This document shows, in pieces, positions 48,930 to 58,606 of a DNA stretch of 64,000 bases. This DNA comes from Magnetovibrio sp. (GTDB lineage Bacteria > Pseudomonadota > Alphaproteobacteria > Rhodospirillales > Magnetovibrionaceae), in contig JANQJR010000057.1 in assembly GCA_028281525.1 (NCBI GenBank), positions 1-64,000 of the forward strand, given 5' to 3'. Every line of letters begins with the position of its first letter. Position 1 is the stretch's first letter. Both the position numbers and the translations under genes were made by a program. The notes beneath the pieces are model-generated. The model was not told the DNA's origin. It searched no databases and saw nothing but the letters and a program-made list of their open reading frames with translations.

Positions 48930-51107
48930 ATGAAGATGAAACGCACCCTGATTGTTTTTCTGACCATTGCCGCCGCGATTTTTAGCGGCGGCGTGTTGTC
49001 GGCTGTCCCCGCACAGGCCCAAACGACCACCCCGCCCGAAGAAACGGAGGACCAGCCCGCAACCTTCGCAGCGGACGAAATGACCCATGACCAGGAATTG
49101 GGAATCATCACCGCGCGCGGTAATGTCGAGGTCAACCACGGGGGGCGAACGCTGCTGGCCGACAGCATCAGCTACAACCGAAATACGGATACTATCCGCG
49201 CATACGGGAATGTCGCGCTCCATCAACCGTCGGGCGACATCCTCTTCGCCGATTCTATGGATGTGAAAGGCGATTTGAAGAACGGCCTGATTTCGGACTT
49301 GCGGGCGGTCATGGCCGACCGGTCGCGTTTTGCCGCACAACGGGCGGAATTGGTCAACGACGAAACCCTGACCATGAACCGGGCAGTCTATTCCCCGTGT
49401 GAACCTTGCAAGGAGGACCCGACCCGGCCACTGTTGTGGCAGCTCAAGGCCGTCAAGGTCGTGCATGACCGCCCGCGTAAAATCATCAAGTATTACGATG
49501 CCTGGATGGAAGTTGCGGGCTTCCCGGTCGCCTATACGCCATACCTCAGTTTCCCGGATCCCACCATTAAACGCAAAAGCGGATTTCTGCCGCCAAGGTG
49601 GGGTGGGTCCAGTGACTTGGGCTTCGTGGCGCGGACACCTTATTTTTACGTCATCGATGATTATTCCGACGTCACCATCACGCCGGTGTTCACGTCTCAG
49701 GAAAACGGCGGTCTCGCTGCCGAATACCGCGAAAAATTCACCGATGGCGAAATCGAAGCCGAAGCCAGCGTCGCAGTCGATTCTGAAACGAACGTACTCT
49801 CACACATCAAATCGGAGGCCCGCTTCGATATCGACCGCACTTGGCGTTGGGGGGCTGACATCAATCGTTCGTCATCGGATACATACATGCGCCGTTACGG
49901 GTACGGTGGTGAAAGCACTTTAACCAGTGAGGTGTTTCTGGAGGGCTTTCGCGGCAACAACTACACATCGATTTCGACCATGGCATTCCAGGGCCTAGCC
50001 GCCGAAGATGATCCGGGCGAATCCCCTATCGTCTTGCCGTTGATCCAATTCAACCACCAAAGCGATCCCAATAAGTACGGCGCATACCAAGCCGTTGACG
50101 TCAATATCGCCACGCTGACACGGACCGAAGGCACAGATTCCACGCGGATCAGTGTCCGCCCCAGTTGGAATATTTCGCACATCGCGCCCAAAGGCGACAT
50201 TTACGCACTCCGCGCCACCATGGGTCTGGATTTCTTCAATGCGCAAGGACTATCGGTACCCGCCGAGCGCGGCGAGACCTATGACGGGTCGGCCCTGCGG
50301 GCATATCCCGAATTGTCATTCGATTGGCGATGGCCCTTTGCGCGGCGTTCCGGCACGGTGACGGAAGTGTTGGAGCCCATCGGCCAGGTGATCTTAAGCC
50401 CGTACGGCGGTAATTCCTACAAAATGCCCAACGAGGACAGCCAGGATTTCGACTTCAACGACGCCAATCTGTTCAGCGCCAACCGTTTCACGGGCTATGA
50501 CCGGGTTGAAAGCGGCCCACGCGCAAACTACGGCTTAAAATGGTCCCTCATCGGGGATGGCGGAGGCACCACCACCATTGTGCTGGGCCAAAGTTACCGC
50601 TTGAAGGACGACAGCACGTTCCAATCGGGCTCTGGGCTGGAAGATCATTTTTCGGATTACGTCGGTAAAATCCATGTGTCCCCGGGAGATCACCTGGACA
50701 TGACCTACCGTACCCGAATGGATAAGAATTCCCTGGAGTTCCGCCGCCATGAACTGGAATTCGACGGCGAATATTCCATCCTCGATTACAGCGCGAACTA
50801 CGTCTATTTCGGTCGCCAGGAAGGCAGCGAGCACGAAGGACGTGAGGAATTGAGCTATTCCTTGGGTGGCGACATTACTGAATACTGGCGCACAAAATTT
50901 TCCGGTGTAACCGATTTGAGCGACGACGGCGGGCAACGCTCCATGAGGCTTGGCTTTATCTACGAGGATGAGTGCTTGACCTTCGATGCGACTATGAGCC
51001 GTACTTTCTACCAGGACCGCGAGCTCCGTCCCACGGATGCCATATTGTTCCGAGTATACTTCAAGAACTTAGGCGAAGTGACCACAGACGTCACCGCCAG
51101 CAACTGA
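48930..51107 (+). CDS. lptD: LPS-assembly protein LptD
   Basis: Signal peptide, OstA-like N-terminus (ELGIITARGNVEVNHGGRTLLADSISYN), beta-barrel C-terminus; next to surA. Confidence 0.93.
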   Translation: MKMKRTLIVFLTIAAAIFSGGVLSAVPAQAQTTTPPEETEDQPATFAADEMTHDQELGIITARGNVEVNHGGRTLLADSISYNRNTDTIRAYGNVALHQPSGDILFADSMDVKGDLKNGLISDLRAVMADRSRFAAQRAELVNDETLTMNRAVYSPCEPCKEDPTRPLLWQLKAVKVVHDRPRKIIKYYDAWMEVAGFPVAYTPYLSFPDPTIKRKSGFLPPRWGGSSDLGFVARTPYFYVIDDYSDVTITPVFTSQENGGLAAEYREKFTDGEIEAEASVAVDSETNVLSHIKSEARFDIDRTWRWGADINRSSSDTYMRRYGYGGESTLTSEVFLEGFRGNNYTSISTMAFQGLAAEDDPGESPIVLPLIQFNHQSDPNKYGAYQAVDVNIATLTRTEGTDSTRISVRPSWNISHIAPKGDIYALRATMGLDFFNAQGLSVPAERGETYDGSALRAYPELSFDWRWPFARRSGTVTEVLEPIGQVILSPYGGNSYKMPNEDSQDFDFNDANLFSANRFTGYDRVESGPRANYGLKWSLIGDGGGTTTIVLGQSYRLKDDSTFQSGSGLEDHFSDYVGKIHVSPGDHLDMTYRTRMDKNSLEFRRHELEFDGEYSILDYSANYVYFGRQEGSEHEGREELSYSLGGDITEYWRTKFSGVTDLSDDGGQRSMRLGFIYEDECLTFDATMSRTFYQDRELRPTDAILFRVYFKNLGEVTTDVTASN

Positions 51108-51176
51108 GTACCGCCATTTGCGCGTCACTCCCGGACAACGCTATGATGGCTTTCCTCATGAACGCAATGCTTTGTA

Positions 51177-52502
51177 ATGTTTGATACGACTATTGGAATG
51201 CTTGATCACGTTTTTGGCGAAGTTTCGGCTCGCATCAACCGCGTATTTTCAGTGCTCGGACTGATTGTATTTGGCAGCATTTTTGTACCGCCCCATGCAT
51301 CGGCGCAATCCGGTCTCGGCATTGCCGCAGTGGTGAACGACGATGTGATTTCGATGCTTGATCTCAATGCCCGCACGACGATGGTCATCGATTCTTCAGG
51401 CATCAATTCCACACCCGAGACCCGGACGCGCATCGCCCGGCAAGTTCTTCGCGGACTCATTGACGAAAAGCTCAAGCTTCAGGAAACGCGCAAATCCGGT
51501 ATCAAGGTCTCTCAAGCCGATCTCGAACGCGCACTCCAAGACATTGCCAACAACAACAACATCACGGTCGTCGAACTCACCAATAATTTCAACAGGATGG
51601 GAATCCCCATTACGGCGCTGACCGCAAAGCTCGAATCGGATATTGCCTGGCAGACTTACGTCAGCCGCCGCTTGGCCAAGCGCATTCAGGTCGGCGCGGA
51701 GGAAATCAAGGATGAAATCGCCCGCATCGAGGCTGCTGCGGGCAAGCCGGAATACCGCTTAGGCGAAATTTTCCTGCCTGTGGACACGCCGTCGCGGGAC
51801 ACCGAAGTCCGCACCATGGCCGAACGTTTGGTGCTGCAGTTGCAAAAAGGCGCACCCTTTAGCGCCTTAGCGCAAAACTTTTCCGCAGCGCCCTCCGCAG
51901 CTGTTGGTGGAGACATGGGCTGGGTGCAACTGTCCAGCCTGGACCAGGCCCTGCAGAACGTCATCCAACGCATGAAACCGGGAACCGCCAGCATCCCCAC
52001 GCGTTCACTCGGCGGTTATTACATTATGTTCGTGCGCGAGGTTCGCACCAGCCCCGGTCTCGGTGGCGGAGACGCGACGATCCGACTGTCGCAGTACCAC
52101 GTCCCCTTCACGGATATGCAAAACACGGCCGCTTTGCGGCAGCTCACCGACAAGATGACAGCCTACACACGGGGCATGACCAGTTGCCAGCAGCTCGAAG
52201 CCGCAGGCACCAAGGATGGTTCACTGATGTCCGGTTCGTTGGGCGAGATGAAGCTGTCCAACCTACCGGACAACATGCGCGCAATCCTCGCCACGCTCCC
52301 GCCCGGACAGCCCAGCCAACCGGTCGCCACCGGCGGCGGTTTGGCGGTGATGATGATCTGTCAACGCCAAGATGAAGGCCGGGACATGGAGATAATCCGC
52401 ACGACGATCCGCAAAAAGCTGGTCAATCAGCGCCTCGAGGTCACCGCACAACGCAAATTGCGCGATTTGCGGCGCGCCGCCTTCGTGGACATCCGTCTAT
52501 GA
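51177..52502 (+). CDS. surA: Peptidylprolyl isomerase SurA
   Basis: IAAVVNDDVISMLDLNARTTMV; parvulin domain YRLGEIFLPVD...GGDMGWVQLSSLDQALQNVI. Confidence 0.93.
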   Translation: MFDTTIGMLDHVFGEVSARINRVFSVLGLIVFGSIFVPPHASAQSGLGIAAVVNDDVISMLDLNARTTMVIDSSGINSTPETRTRIARQVLRGLIDEKLKLQETRKSGIKVSQADLERALQDIANNNNITVVELTNNFNRMGIPITALTAKLESDIAWQTYVSRRLAKRIQVGAEEIKDEIARIEAAAGKPEYRLGEIFLPVDTPSRDTEVRTMAERLVLQLQKGAPFSALAQNFSAAPSAAVGGDMGWVQLSSLDQALQNVIQRMKPGTASIPTRSLGGYYIMFVREVRTSPGLGGGDATIRLSQYHVPFTDMQNTAALRQLTDKMTAYTRGMTSCQQLEAAGTKDGSLMSGSLGEMKLSNLPDNMRAILATLPPGQPSQPVATGGGLAVMMICQRQDEGRDMEIIRTTIRKKLVNQRLEVTAQRKLRDLRRAAFVDIRL

Positions 52503-53518
52503 GCAAGACGCACGCGCCGGTCCGGCCCTTGGCATTGACCATGGGCGAACCTGCGGGTGTGGGTGGTGACATCACGCTCAAATCCTGGCAGCGCCGCGGG
52601 GAAGGCTTGCCGCCCTTTTTCGCCATCGACGACCCCGAACGCCTCAGCGCCTTGGCCGAAGCCTTGAAGCTGAATGTACCCGTGCGCGAAATCGAAGCGC
52701 CCGAAGAAGCGCTAACGCACTTTCCCGAACACTTACCGGTATTGCGCGAATCGTTGAGCGCGACAAACACCCCCGGCCGTCCCAATTCCAACAACGCAAA
52801 GCATGTGATCCGTTCCATCGAACGCGCCGTGACGCTCACCCAGTCCGGTGACGCGGCGGCGGTGGTCACCAATCCCATCGCCAAGGACGCGCTCTACGGC
52901 GCAGGCTTTGAATTTCCCGGCCACACCGAATTCCTGGCGCACCTGAGCGGCGATAAAAAACCGGTGATGATGCTGGCATGCGACAAACTGCGCGTGGTGC
53001 TCGCCACCGTGCACGTGTCCATCCGCGATGCTGCGGAACACCTGAACACGGCCACGATCTGCGACGTGGCGCGCATCACCCATACGGCCCTCAAGCGTGA
53101 TTTCGCCATCCCTGCGCCCATCATCGCGGTGGCGGGGCTCAACCCGCATGCAGGCGAAGGGGGCGCGATGGGACGCGAAGAAATCGATATCATCTCTCCC
53201 GCCATCAAGCGCTTGCGCGCGGACGGCATCGATGCCCAAGGCCCCTTCCCTCCCGACACCATGTTCACCGCCAAGGCCTTGCCGACTTACGACGCGGCGC
53301 TGTGTATGTATCACGACCAGGGCCTGATCCCGCTCAAGACCTTGGATTTCGAGCGCGGCGTTAACGCCACCTTAGGCCTGGATTTCGTGCGCACGTCGCC
53401 CGACCACGGCACCGCCTTCGACATCGCAGGCACCGGCCAAGCATCCGAAGAAAGCCTCATGGCGGCGCTGACGATGGCGGCGAACATGAGCCAGGCGCGG
53501 ACCCAGGGCACAGTGTGA
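52499..53518 (+). CDS. pdxA: 4-hydroxythreonine-4-phosphate dehydrogenase
   Basis: PLALTMGEPAGVGGDITLKSW; GLNPHAGEGGAMGREE; MYHDQGLIPLKTL. Confidence 0.96.
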   Translation: MSKTHAPVRPLALTMGEPAGVGGDITLKSWQRRGEGLPPFFAIDDPERLSALAEALKLNVPVREIEAPEEALTHFPEHLPVLRESLSATNTPGRPNSNNAKHVIRSIERAVTLTQSGDAAAVVTNPIAKDALYGAGFEFPGHTEFLAHLSGDKKPVMMLACDKLRVVLATVHVSIRDAAEHLNTATICDVARITHTALKRDFAIPAPIIAVAGLNPHAGEGGAMGREEIDIISPAIKRLRADGIDAQGPFPPDTMFTAKALPTYDAALCMYHDQGLIPLKTLDFERGVNATLGLDFVRTSPDHGTAFDIAGTGQASEESLMAALTMAANMSQARTQGTV

Positions 53519-53519
53519 C

Positions 53520-54359
53520 ATGGCGGGCGAGTTGGACGACTTGGCGCCGCTGCGCGACATCATCGCCGAATACGGCCTGGCGGCGAAAAAACAGCTCGGC
53601 CAGAATTTCCTGTTGGATTTGAACCTCACGTCGCGCATCGCGCGCACAGCGGGGGACTTGTCCGACACCACCGTGATCGAAGTCGGCCCTGGACCAGGTG
53701 GTTTGACCCGCGCCATTTTGGCCGCGGGTGCGAAAAAACTGATCGCGGTAGAGCGGGACGCGCGTTGCATCGACGCACTGAGTGCTTACCTCACCCCGGC
53801 CTACCCGGAACAATTTGAAATCATCGACGGCGACGCGTTGGATCAGGATTTCGAAGCGCTCGCGCCTCAGCCCCGGCGGGTCATGTCGAACCTGCCTTAC
53901 AACATCGCCACGCCTTTGCTGATCGGCTGGCTCAAGATCGTCGCCAAAGACCCGGCCGCGTTCACCGGCTTCACCTTGATGTTCCAAAAGGAGGTGGCGG
54001 ACAGGATCGCCGCCAAGCCCCGCACCAAGGCCTATGGGCGGCTCAGCATCATGAGCCAGTGGCTATGCGAGGTGCGCCCCGAATTCAACATCGACAAGCG
54101 CGCGTTCACGCCTCCGCCCAAAATCATGTCCACGGTGGTCACCCTCACGCCCCGGCCCCAACCGCTCGCCCCCGCCACGTGGGATGCGATGGAGACCGTC
54201 GCGCAGGCGGCCTTCGGCCAGCGGCGCAAGATGCTGCGTCAAAGCCTCAAGGCGCTCGGCATCAATCCGGCGGATGCGGGGCTCCAAGAAACCGCACGGG
54301 CGGAAGAACTGTCCGTCGAAGACTTCGCCAAGTTGGCGCGATTGCTGGACGGAAGATAA
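53520..54359 (+). CDS. rsmA: 16S rRNA (adenine(1518)-N(6)/adenine(1519)-N(6)) dimethyltransferase
   Basis: KKQLGQNFLLDLNLTSRIARTAGDLSDTTVIEVGPGPGGLTRAIL; SNLPYNIATPLL. Confidence 0.96.
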   Translation: MAGELDDLAPLRDIIAEYGLAAKKQLGQNFLLDLNLTSRIARTAGDLSDTTVIEVGPGPGGLTRAILAAGAKKLIAVERDARCIDALSAYLTPAYPEQFEIIDGDALDQDFEALAPQPRRVMSNLPYNIATPLLIGWLKIVAKDPAAFTGFTLMFQKEVADRIAAKPRTKAYGRLSIMSQWLCEVRPEFNIDKRAFTPPPKIMSTVVTLTPRPQPLAPATWDAMETVAQAAFGQRRKMLRQSLKALGINPADAGLQETARAEELSVEDFAKLARLLDGR

Positions 54360-54365
54360 TTCAGC

Positions 54366-55031
54366 TTAGCCGTTGTCTTCACCGCTCATGCTCGCGACGA
54401 ATTCAGGCAGGCCCGTTTGGCGGGTGCGTTTGAGTCGTTCCGCCATAAGAATCGCTTCAACCTGCGCGACACTTTCATCAATCTCGGTATTGACGACGAT
54501 GTAGTCATATTCACCCCAGTGGCTCATTTCAGAGCCCGCCTTGGCCATACGCTTCTTGACCACTTCCTCGCTGTCCTGGGCGCGGTTATAGAGGCGGCGT
54601 TCCAATTCATCATGGGAGGGGGGCAGGATGAAAATAGACATCTGGTCATCGCGTGCGGCATGGCGCAAATCACGGGCACCTTGCCAATCCACATCGAACA
54701 ATACATCTTTGCCCGCCGCCAAGGCATCATCCACCGGCTTCTTGGGCGTGCCGTAATAATTGTCGAAAACCTTGGCGTGCTCCAGAAACTCGCCGTTTTC
54801 GACCATGGCTTCGAACTTATCCTTTTCGATGAAAAAATAGTCTTTGCCATCCACTTCGCCCGGCCTCGGCGGACGCGTAGTGGCGGAAATGGACATGGAG
54901 AGGTCGACGTCCTTTTCCAACAAGGCGCGGGTGATGGTGGTTTTGCCCGCACCCGATGGCGACGACATCACCAACATCAGGCCCCGACGTTTGATGTTCT
55001 GTGGATCATTCAATGTTTTGTACCTGTTCAC
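54366..55031 (-). CDS. gmk: Guanylate kinase
   Basis: MLVMSSPSGAGKTTITRALLEKD; SISATTRPPRPGEVDGKDYFFIEKDKFEAMVENGEFLEHAKVFDNYYGTP. Confidence 0.96.
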   Translation of the reverse strand: MNRYKTLNDPQNIKRRGLMLVMSSPSGAGKTTITRALLEKDVDLSMSISATTRPPRPGEVDGKDYFFIEKDKFEAMVENGEFLEHAKVFDNYYGTPKKPVDDALAAGKDVLFDVDWQGARDLRHAARDDQMSIFILPPSHDELERRLYNRAQDSEEVVKKRMAKAGSEMSHWGEYDYIVVNTEIDESVAQVEAILMAERLKRTRQTGLPEFVASMSGEDNG

Positions 55032-55896
55032 GGAATTGCTCGATCACGGCTTTGAGGTCCAGGCCGACACGGGTGAGTTCGGTGTCGGATGATTTGGAGC
55101 ACAGCGTGTTGGCTTCGCGGTTGAATTCCTGACACAGGAAGTCGAGCCGCCGGCCCACCGGGCCGTCCCCCGCCAGCAACTCGCGCGCGGCTTCCACATG
55201 GGCGGCCAGACGGTCCAGCTCCTCGCGCACATCGGCTTTGGTCATCGCCACAGCGGCTTCCTGAGCCAGACGGTCCGGATCGATGGCTGCGAAATCGTCG
55301 ACCAAGGCCTGGACCTGTTCGTTCAAGCGGGTGCGGATGGCGTCCGGCTGCATTGCGGCCAGTTCCACGGCTTCGTCGCTCAAATTTTCGATGTCGGCCA
55401 AATGATCGTGCAGCACGCCGCCCATACGCTCCCCCTCCGCATCGCGCACTTCGGCCAATTGGTCGAGCAACTGATCGAGTCCCGCCATCAACGCGCCTTC
55501 CAGGGCGCGGGCGTCGTCGCCGCTGAATTCTTCGTCGCTTTGCTCCAAGACGCCGCGCAGCCCCAGGATTCCATCCACGGATGGGGGCTCGACTTCGGGC
55601 ACGGCGGCTTGGATTTTGGGGATAGCATCCAGCACTTGGGCCAGGATGTCTTCGTTCACCGTCACAGCGGCGTGGGGTTTGGTCCAGTTGATGTCCAGGT
55701 TGAGCGAGACGTTGCCGCGCTTGAAGCGCCGGGCCACCCGTTCGCGCACCGCGATGTCGAGAAAATCGAAGCCGCGCGGATAGCGCAGTCGGACATCGAG
55801 CCCTTTGCCATTGACGCTCTTGGCCTCCCACCCCCAGGTGCACGTGTCCGTGGCCCCTTCGGCGCGGGCAAAGCCGGTCATGCTGGAAACGCTCAC
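55006..55896 (-). CDS. yicC: YicC family endoribonuclease-like protein
   Basis: MSVSSMTGFARAEG...WEAKSVNGKGLDVRLRYPRGFD; C-terminal GRRLDFLCQEFNREANTLCSKSSD. Confidence 0.94.
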   Translation of the reverse strand: MSVSSMTGFARAEGATDTCTWGWEAKSVNGKGLDVRLRYPRGFDFLDIAVRERVARRFKRGNVSLNLDINWTKPHAAVTVNEDILAQVLDAIPKIQAAVPEVEPPSVDGILGLRGVLEQSDEEFSGDDARALEGALMAGLDQLLDQLAEVRDAEGERMGGVLHDHLADIENLSDEAVELAAMQPDAIRTRLNEQVQALVDDFAAIDPDRLAQEAAVAMTKADVREELDRLAAHVEAARELLAGDGPVGRRLDFLCQEFNREANTLCSKSSDTELTRVGLDLKAVIEQFREQVQNIE

Positions 55897-56027
55897 GAGA
55901 ATCCCCCTGTTGGTTTTGGCTATTAGTTATAGCCCCGCCACCGCCCGCCAACAAGGCATGCCGCGCCCGCAAGCGGCCTTGTCACGGATCGGGAAAGCGG
56001 GCATCCTGCGCTCTAAGGAACCTGACC

Positions 56028-56282
56028 ATGGCTGATTTTCCCATCCCAGAAGACGCATACCAAGAACCTGGACCCTGCCCTAAATGTGGCGCGGATGCGC
56101 CGGTTTTAACGGTGCGCAGCAAAACGGACCGCAATTGGTGGGACGAGTGGAAGGGTTGCATGGAATGCATCGACCCCGTCGTCTATCTGACACAATTCAT
56201 GGACAAGCATGGCGAATATACCATCGCCGTTCCCGGTGGGCCCTTGCCGCGTGAATTGCGGCGCAAAAAGAAAAAGCCCTAA
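56028..56282 (+). CDS. Small hypothetical protein with zinc-ribbon-like cysteine pairs
   Basis: GPCPKCGADAPVLTVRSKTDRNWWDEWKGCMECIDP (CPKC...CMEC). Confidence 0.65.
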   Translation: MADFPIPEDAYQEPGPCPKCGADAPVLTVRSKTDRNWWDEWKGCMECIDPVVYLTQFMDKHGEYTIAVPGGPLPRELRRKKKKP

Positions 56283-56371
56283 GCCTCTGGTAGGAGTATC
56301 ACAGGGCCCGCACTGACGGCACCTCATCACTCTGCCTTATCAAAGACGCGAGAATCAGGCACTCTGGCCAC

Positions 56372-57130
56372 ATGAAGAACCCGAAATCGATTCTCATCAC
56401 CGGGGCCAGCAGCGGCATCGGCGAGGCCCTGGCTGTGGAATACGCTGCTCCCGGCGTGTGCTTGGTGTTGACCGGGCGCAACCTCACGCGCCTGGAAGAT
56501 GTGGAACGACGTTGCCGCGATTTGGGGGCAAACGTCACCGCCGCCGTCCTGGACGTCACCGACCGCACCGCCATGGCCGCCTTGATTGCGGAAGCGGACG
56601 CCATCACCCCTTTGGACTTGGTCATCGCCAACGCGGGTATATCCGCCGGAACCAGCGGCGAAGGCGAAGACGAGACCCAGGCCCGCGCGATTTTCGACGT
56701 GAATTTTTCCGGCGTGCTCAACACCATTTGGCCCGCGATCACGCGCATGAAAGGACGCAGGCGAGGCCAGGTCGCGGTGATGAGTTCCATGGCCGGTCTG
56801 GTGCCGATGCCGGGCGCACCAGCCTATTCTGCATCCAAGATCGCCGTCAAAGCCTATGCGGAAGCCCTGAACGGCGCGCTGAGGCCGGATGGCGTCACCG
56901 TCAGCGCCATCTGCCCCGGTTTTGTCGAAAGCCGCATCACGGCTGGGAACGATTTTGCCATGCCGCTGTTCATGGATGCGCCGAAGGCGGCGAAGATCAT
57001 CCGCCGGGGCCTATCCGAAGGGCGCATCAGTGTGATCTTTCCGCGCCGGTTGGCGGTGGCGGCGTGGCTGGCCGGTTTTCTGCCGCCCTCCCTGCGTGTC
57101 TGGGTGCTGTCACGTACACCCAAAAAATAA
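56372..57130 (+). CDS. SDR family oxidoreductase
   Basis: SILITGASSGIGEALAVEYA; ANAGIS; SSMAGLVPMPGAPAYSASKIAVKAYAEAL. Confidence 0.93.
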   Translation: MKNPKSILITGASSGIGEALAVEYAAPGVCLVLTGRNLTRLEDVERRCRDLGANVTAAVLDVTDRTAMAALIAEADAITPLDLVIANAGISAGTSGEGEDETQARAIFDVNFSGVLNTIWPAITRMKGRRRGQVAVMSSMAGLVPMPGAPAYSASKIAVKAYAEALNGALRPDGVTVSAICPGFVESRITAGNDFAMPLFMDAPKAAKIIRRGLSEGRISVIFPRRLAVAAWLAGFLPPSLRVWVLSRTPKK

Positions 57131-57202
57131 ATTATTTCCAGACAGTTAATACCCATCCTGACAAACATGATATACTCATATAATCGTGTGGGAGGATGGG
57201 TT

Positions 57203-57580
57203 ATGTCCAAATTTACCCCTTGGGTCGCGGCGGGCGCCTTGGTTGCGTCCATGGCCGTTTGCGCCCCGGCAGCCGCCCCCACGGAAGCTTTTTCCGGCGG
57301 CGCCGATCTCAAACTCTGGTGCGACAATATGGACCGGGACGACATCTATTGGGGATTGTGCGTCGGCTCCATAACCGCCGCCCATGACATGATCATGAGC
57401 TACCAGAACTTCGAAAACGTACACGAAATGGTGTGCATCGATCCCGTCACCTCACGAGGCGATATCGTTTTCGCCGTGCGTGAACACATGAACGAGCACC
57501 CGGAGCAGTTGGATTACAGCCTGGGCGACTTGGTGCTCACGGCGCTGATCAACAAGTTTCCCTGTATCGACGCGCTTTAA
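57203..57580 (+). CDS. Rap1a/Tai family protein, exported
   Basis: Signal peptide; LKLWCDNMDRDDIYWGLCVGSITAAHDMI...VCIDPVTSRGDIVFAVREHMNEHPEQLDYSLGDLVLTALINKFPC; four-Cys pattern of the Rap1a/Tai domain. Confidence 0.8.
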   Translation: MSKFTPWVAAGALVASMAVCAPAAAPTEAFSGGADLKLWCDNMDRDDIYWGLCVGSITAAHDMIMSYQNFENVHEMVCIDPVTSRGDIVFAVREHMNEHPEQLDYSLGDLVLTALINKFPCIDAL

Positions 57581-57594
57581 AAAAACAAAGAACC

Positions 57595-58587
57595 TCAGCT
57601 ACCGCCTTGGGTTTGGGCACGCTTGATCTTGCGCCATTCGCGAACGTTGCGATTGTGCTCTTTCAGCGTTCTGGCGAACACATGTCCGCCGCTGCCATCG
57701 GCCACGAAATAGAGCGCATCGGTCGTTTCCGGGCGGATCACCGCTTCCAAGGCAGCCAAGCCCGGATTGGCGATGGGCGCGGGCGGAAGGCCCTTGATCC
57801 GATAGGTGTTGTAAGGGCTTTGGATTTTCAGATCGTCCCGCGTCAAGGCGCGGCCCAGCGCCCCGGAACCATTGGTCAGCGCGTAGACCACCGTCGGGTC
57901 GGATTGCAACCGCATGCCCTTTTTCAGCCGGTTAAAGAACACGCCCGCGATCTTGGCGCGTTCTTCGGCCACGCTGGTTTCTTTTTCCACAATGGAGGCA
58001 AGAATCAACACCTCCTTCGGTGTTTTGAGGACGTGATCCTTGGGCCGTTCCCGCCACAGCCTGGATAGCGCTTCACCCATGTCGTCGGCCATGCGTCCGA
58101 TCAAGGCATTGCGCGTATCGCCCCAGGAATAATGATAGGTCTCCGGCAACAGCCAACCTTCGTCGGGGATATCAGTGATCTCGCCGCTGAGGCCTTCAGC
58201 GTCTTGCACCACCAACAGCGCTTCCGTCACCGTCAAGCCTTCGGCCAAAGTCAGCTTGCGCACCACGGTCTTGCCACTTTGCAAGATGTTCAGCACATCG
58301 ACAATGCGCGCGCGCGCCGGAATGTCGTATTCGCCCGCACGCAGCTTGGTGTGCGCCTTGGTCAACCGCGCCCAGATGCGCAACATCAACGGGTCCTGGA
58401 TCACGCCTGCATCCTGAAAACGCGCTGCAATGGCGCTCACGCCCAAACCCGGCTTGATGTAGATGCGCAACGGTTCCGCGTTCAAGCCCGGCGCATGGGC
58501 CTGGGCCTTGAGATAGAAAAAACCGCCCCCGCCGGCCATCAGGCCTGCGAGGGCAATCGTGAACAGGGCCAGTAGGGCGCGTTTCAT
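57595..58587 (-). CDS. mltG: Endolytic transglycosylase MltG (YceG-like)
   Basis: Single N-terminal TM; GWLLPETYHYSWGDT; ILASIVEKETSVAEERAKIAGVFFNRLKKGMRLQSDPTVVYAL; SPYNTYRIKGLPPAPIANPG. Confidence 0.95.
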   Translation of the reverse strand: MKRALLALFTIALAGLMAGGGGFFYLKAQAHAPGLNAEPLRIYIKPGLGVSAIAARFQDAGVIQDPLMLRIWARLTKAHTKLRAGEYDIPARARIVDVLNILQSGKTVVRKLTLAEGLTVTEALLVVQDAEGLSGEITDIPDEGWLLPETYHYSWGDTRNALIGRMADDMGEALSRLWRERPKDHVLKTPKEVLILASIVEKETSVAEERAKIAGVFFNRLKKGMRLQSDPTVVYALTNGSGALGRALTRDDLKIQSPYNTYRIKGLPPAPIANPGLAALEAVIRPETTDALYFVADGSGGHVFARTLKEHNRNVREWRKIKRAQTQGGS

Positions 58588-58606
58588 ACGAACCCCTGCG
58601 TCTGGA

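Noticed and set aside
49923-50200. Possible repeat or embedded ORF within lptD
   Set aside because: Fully explained as part of the LptD coding sequence.
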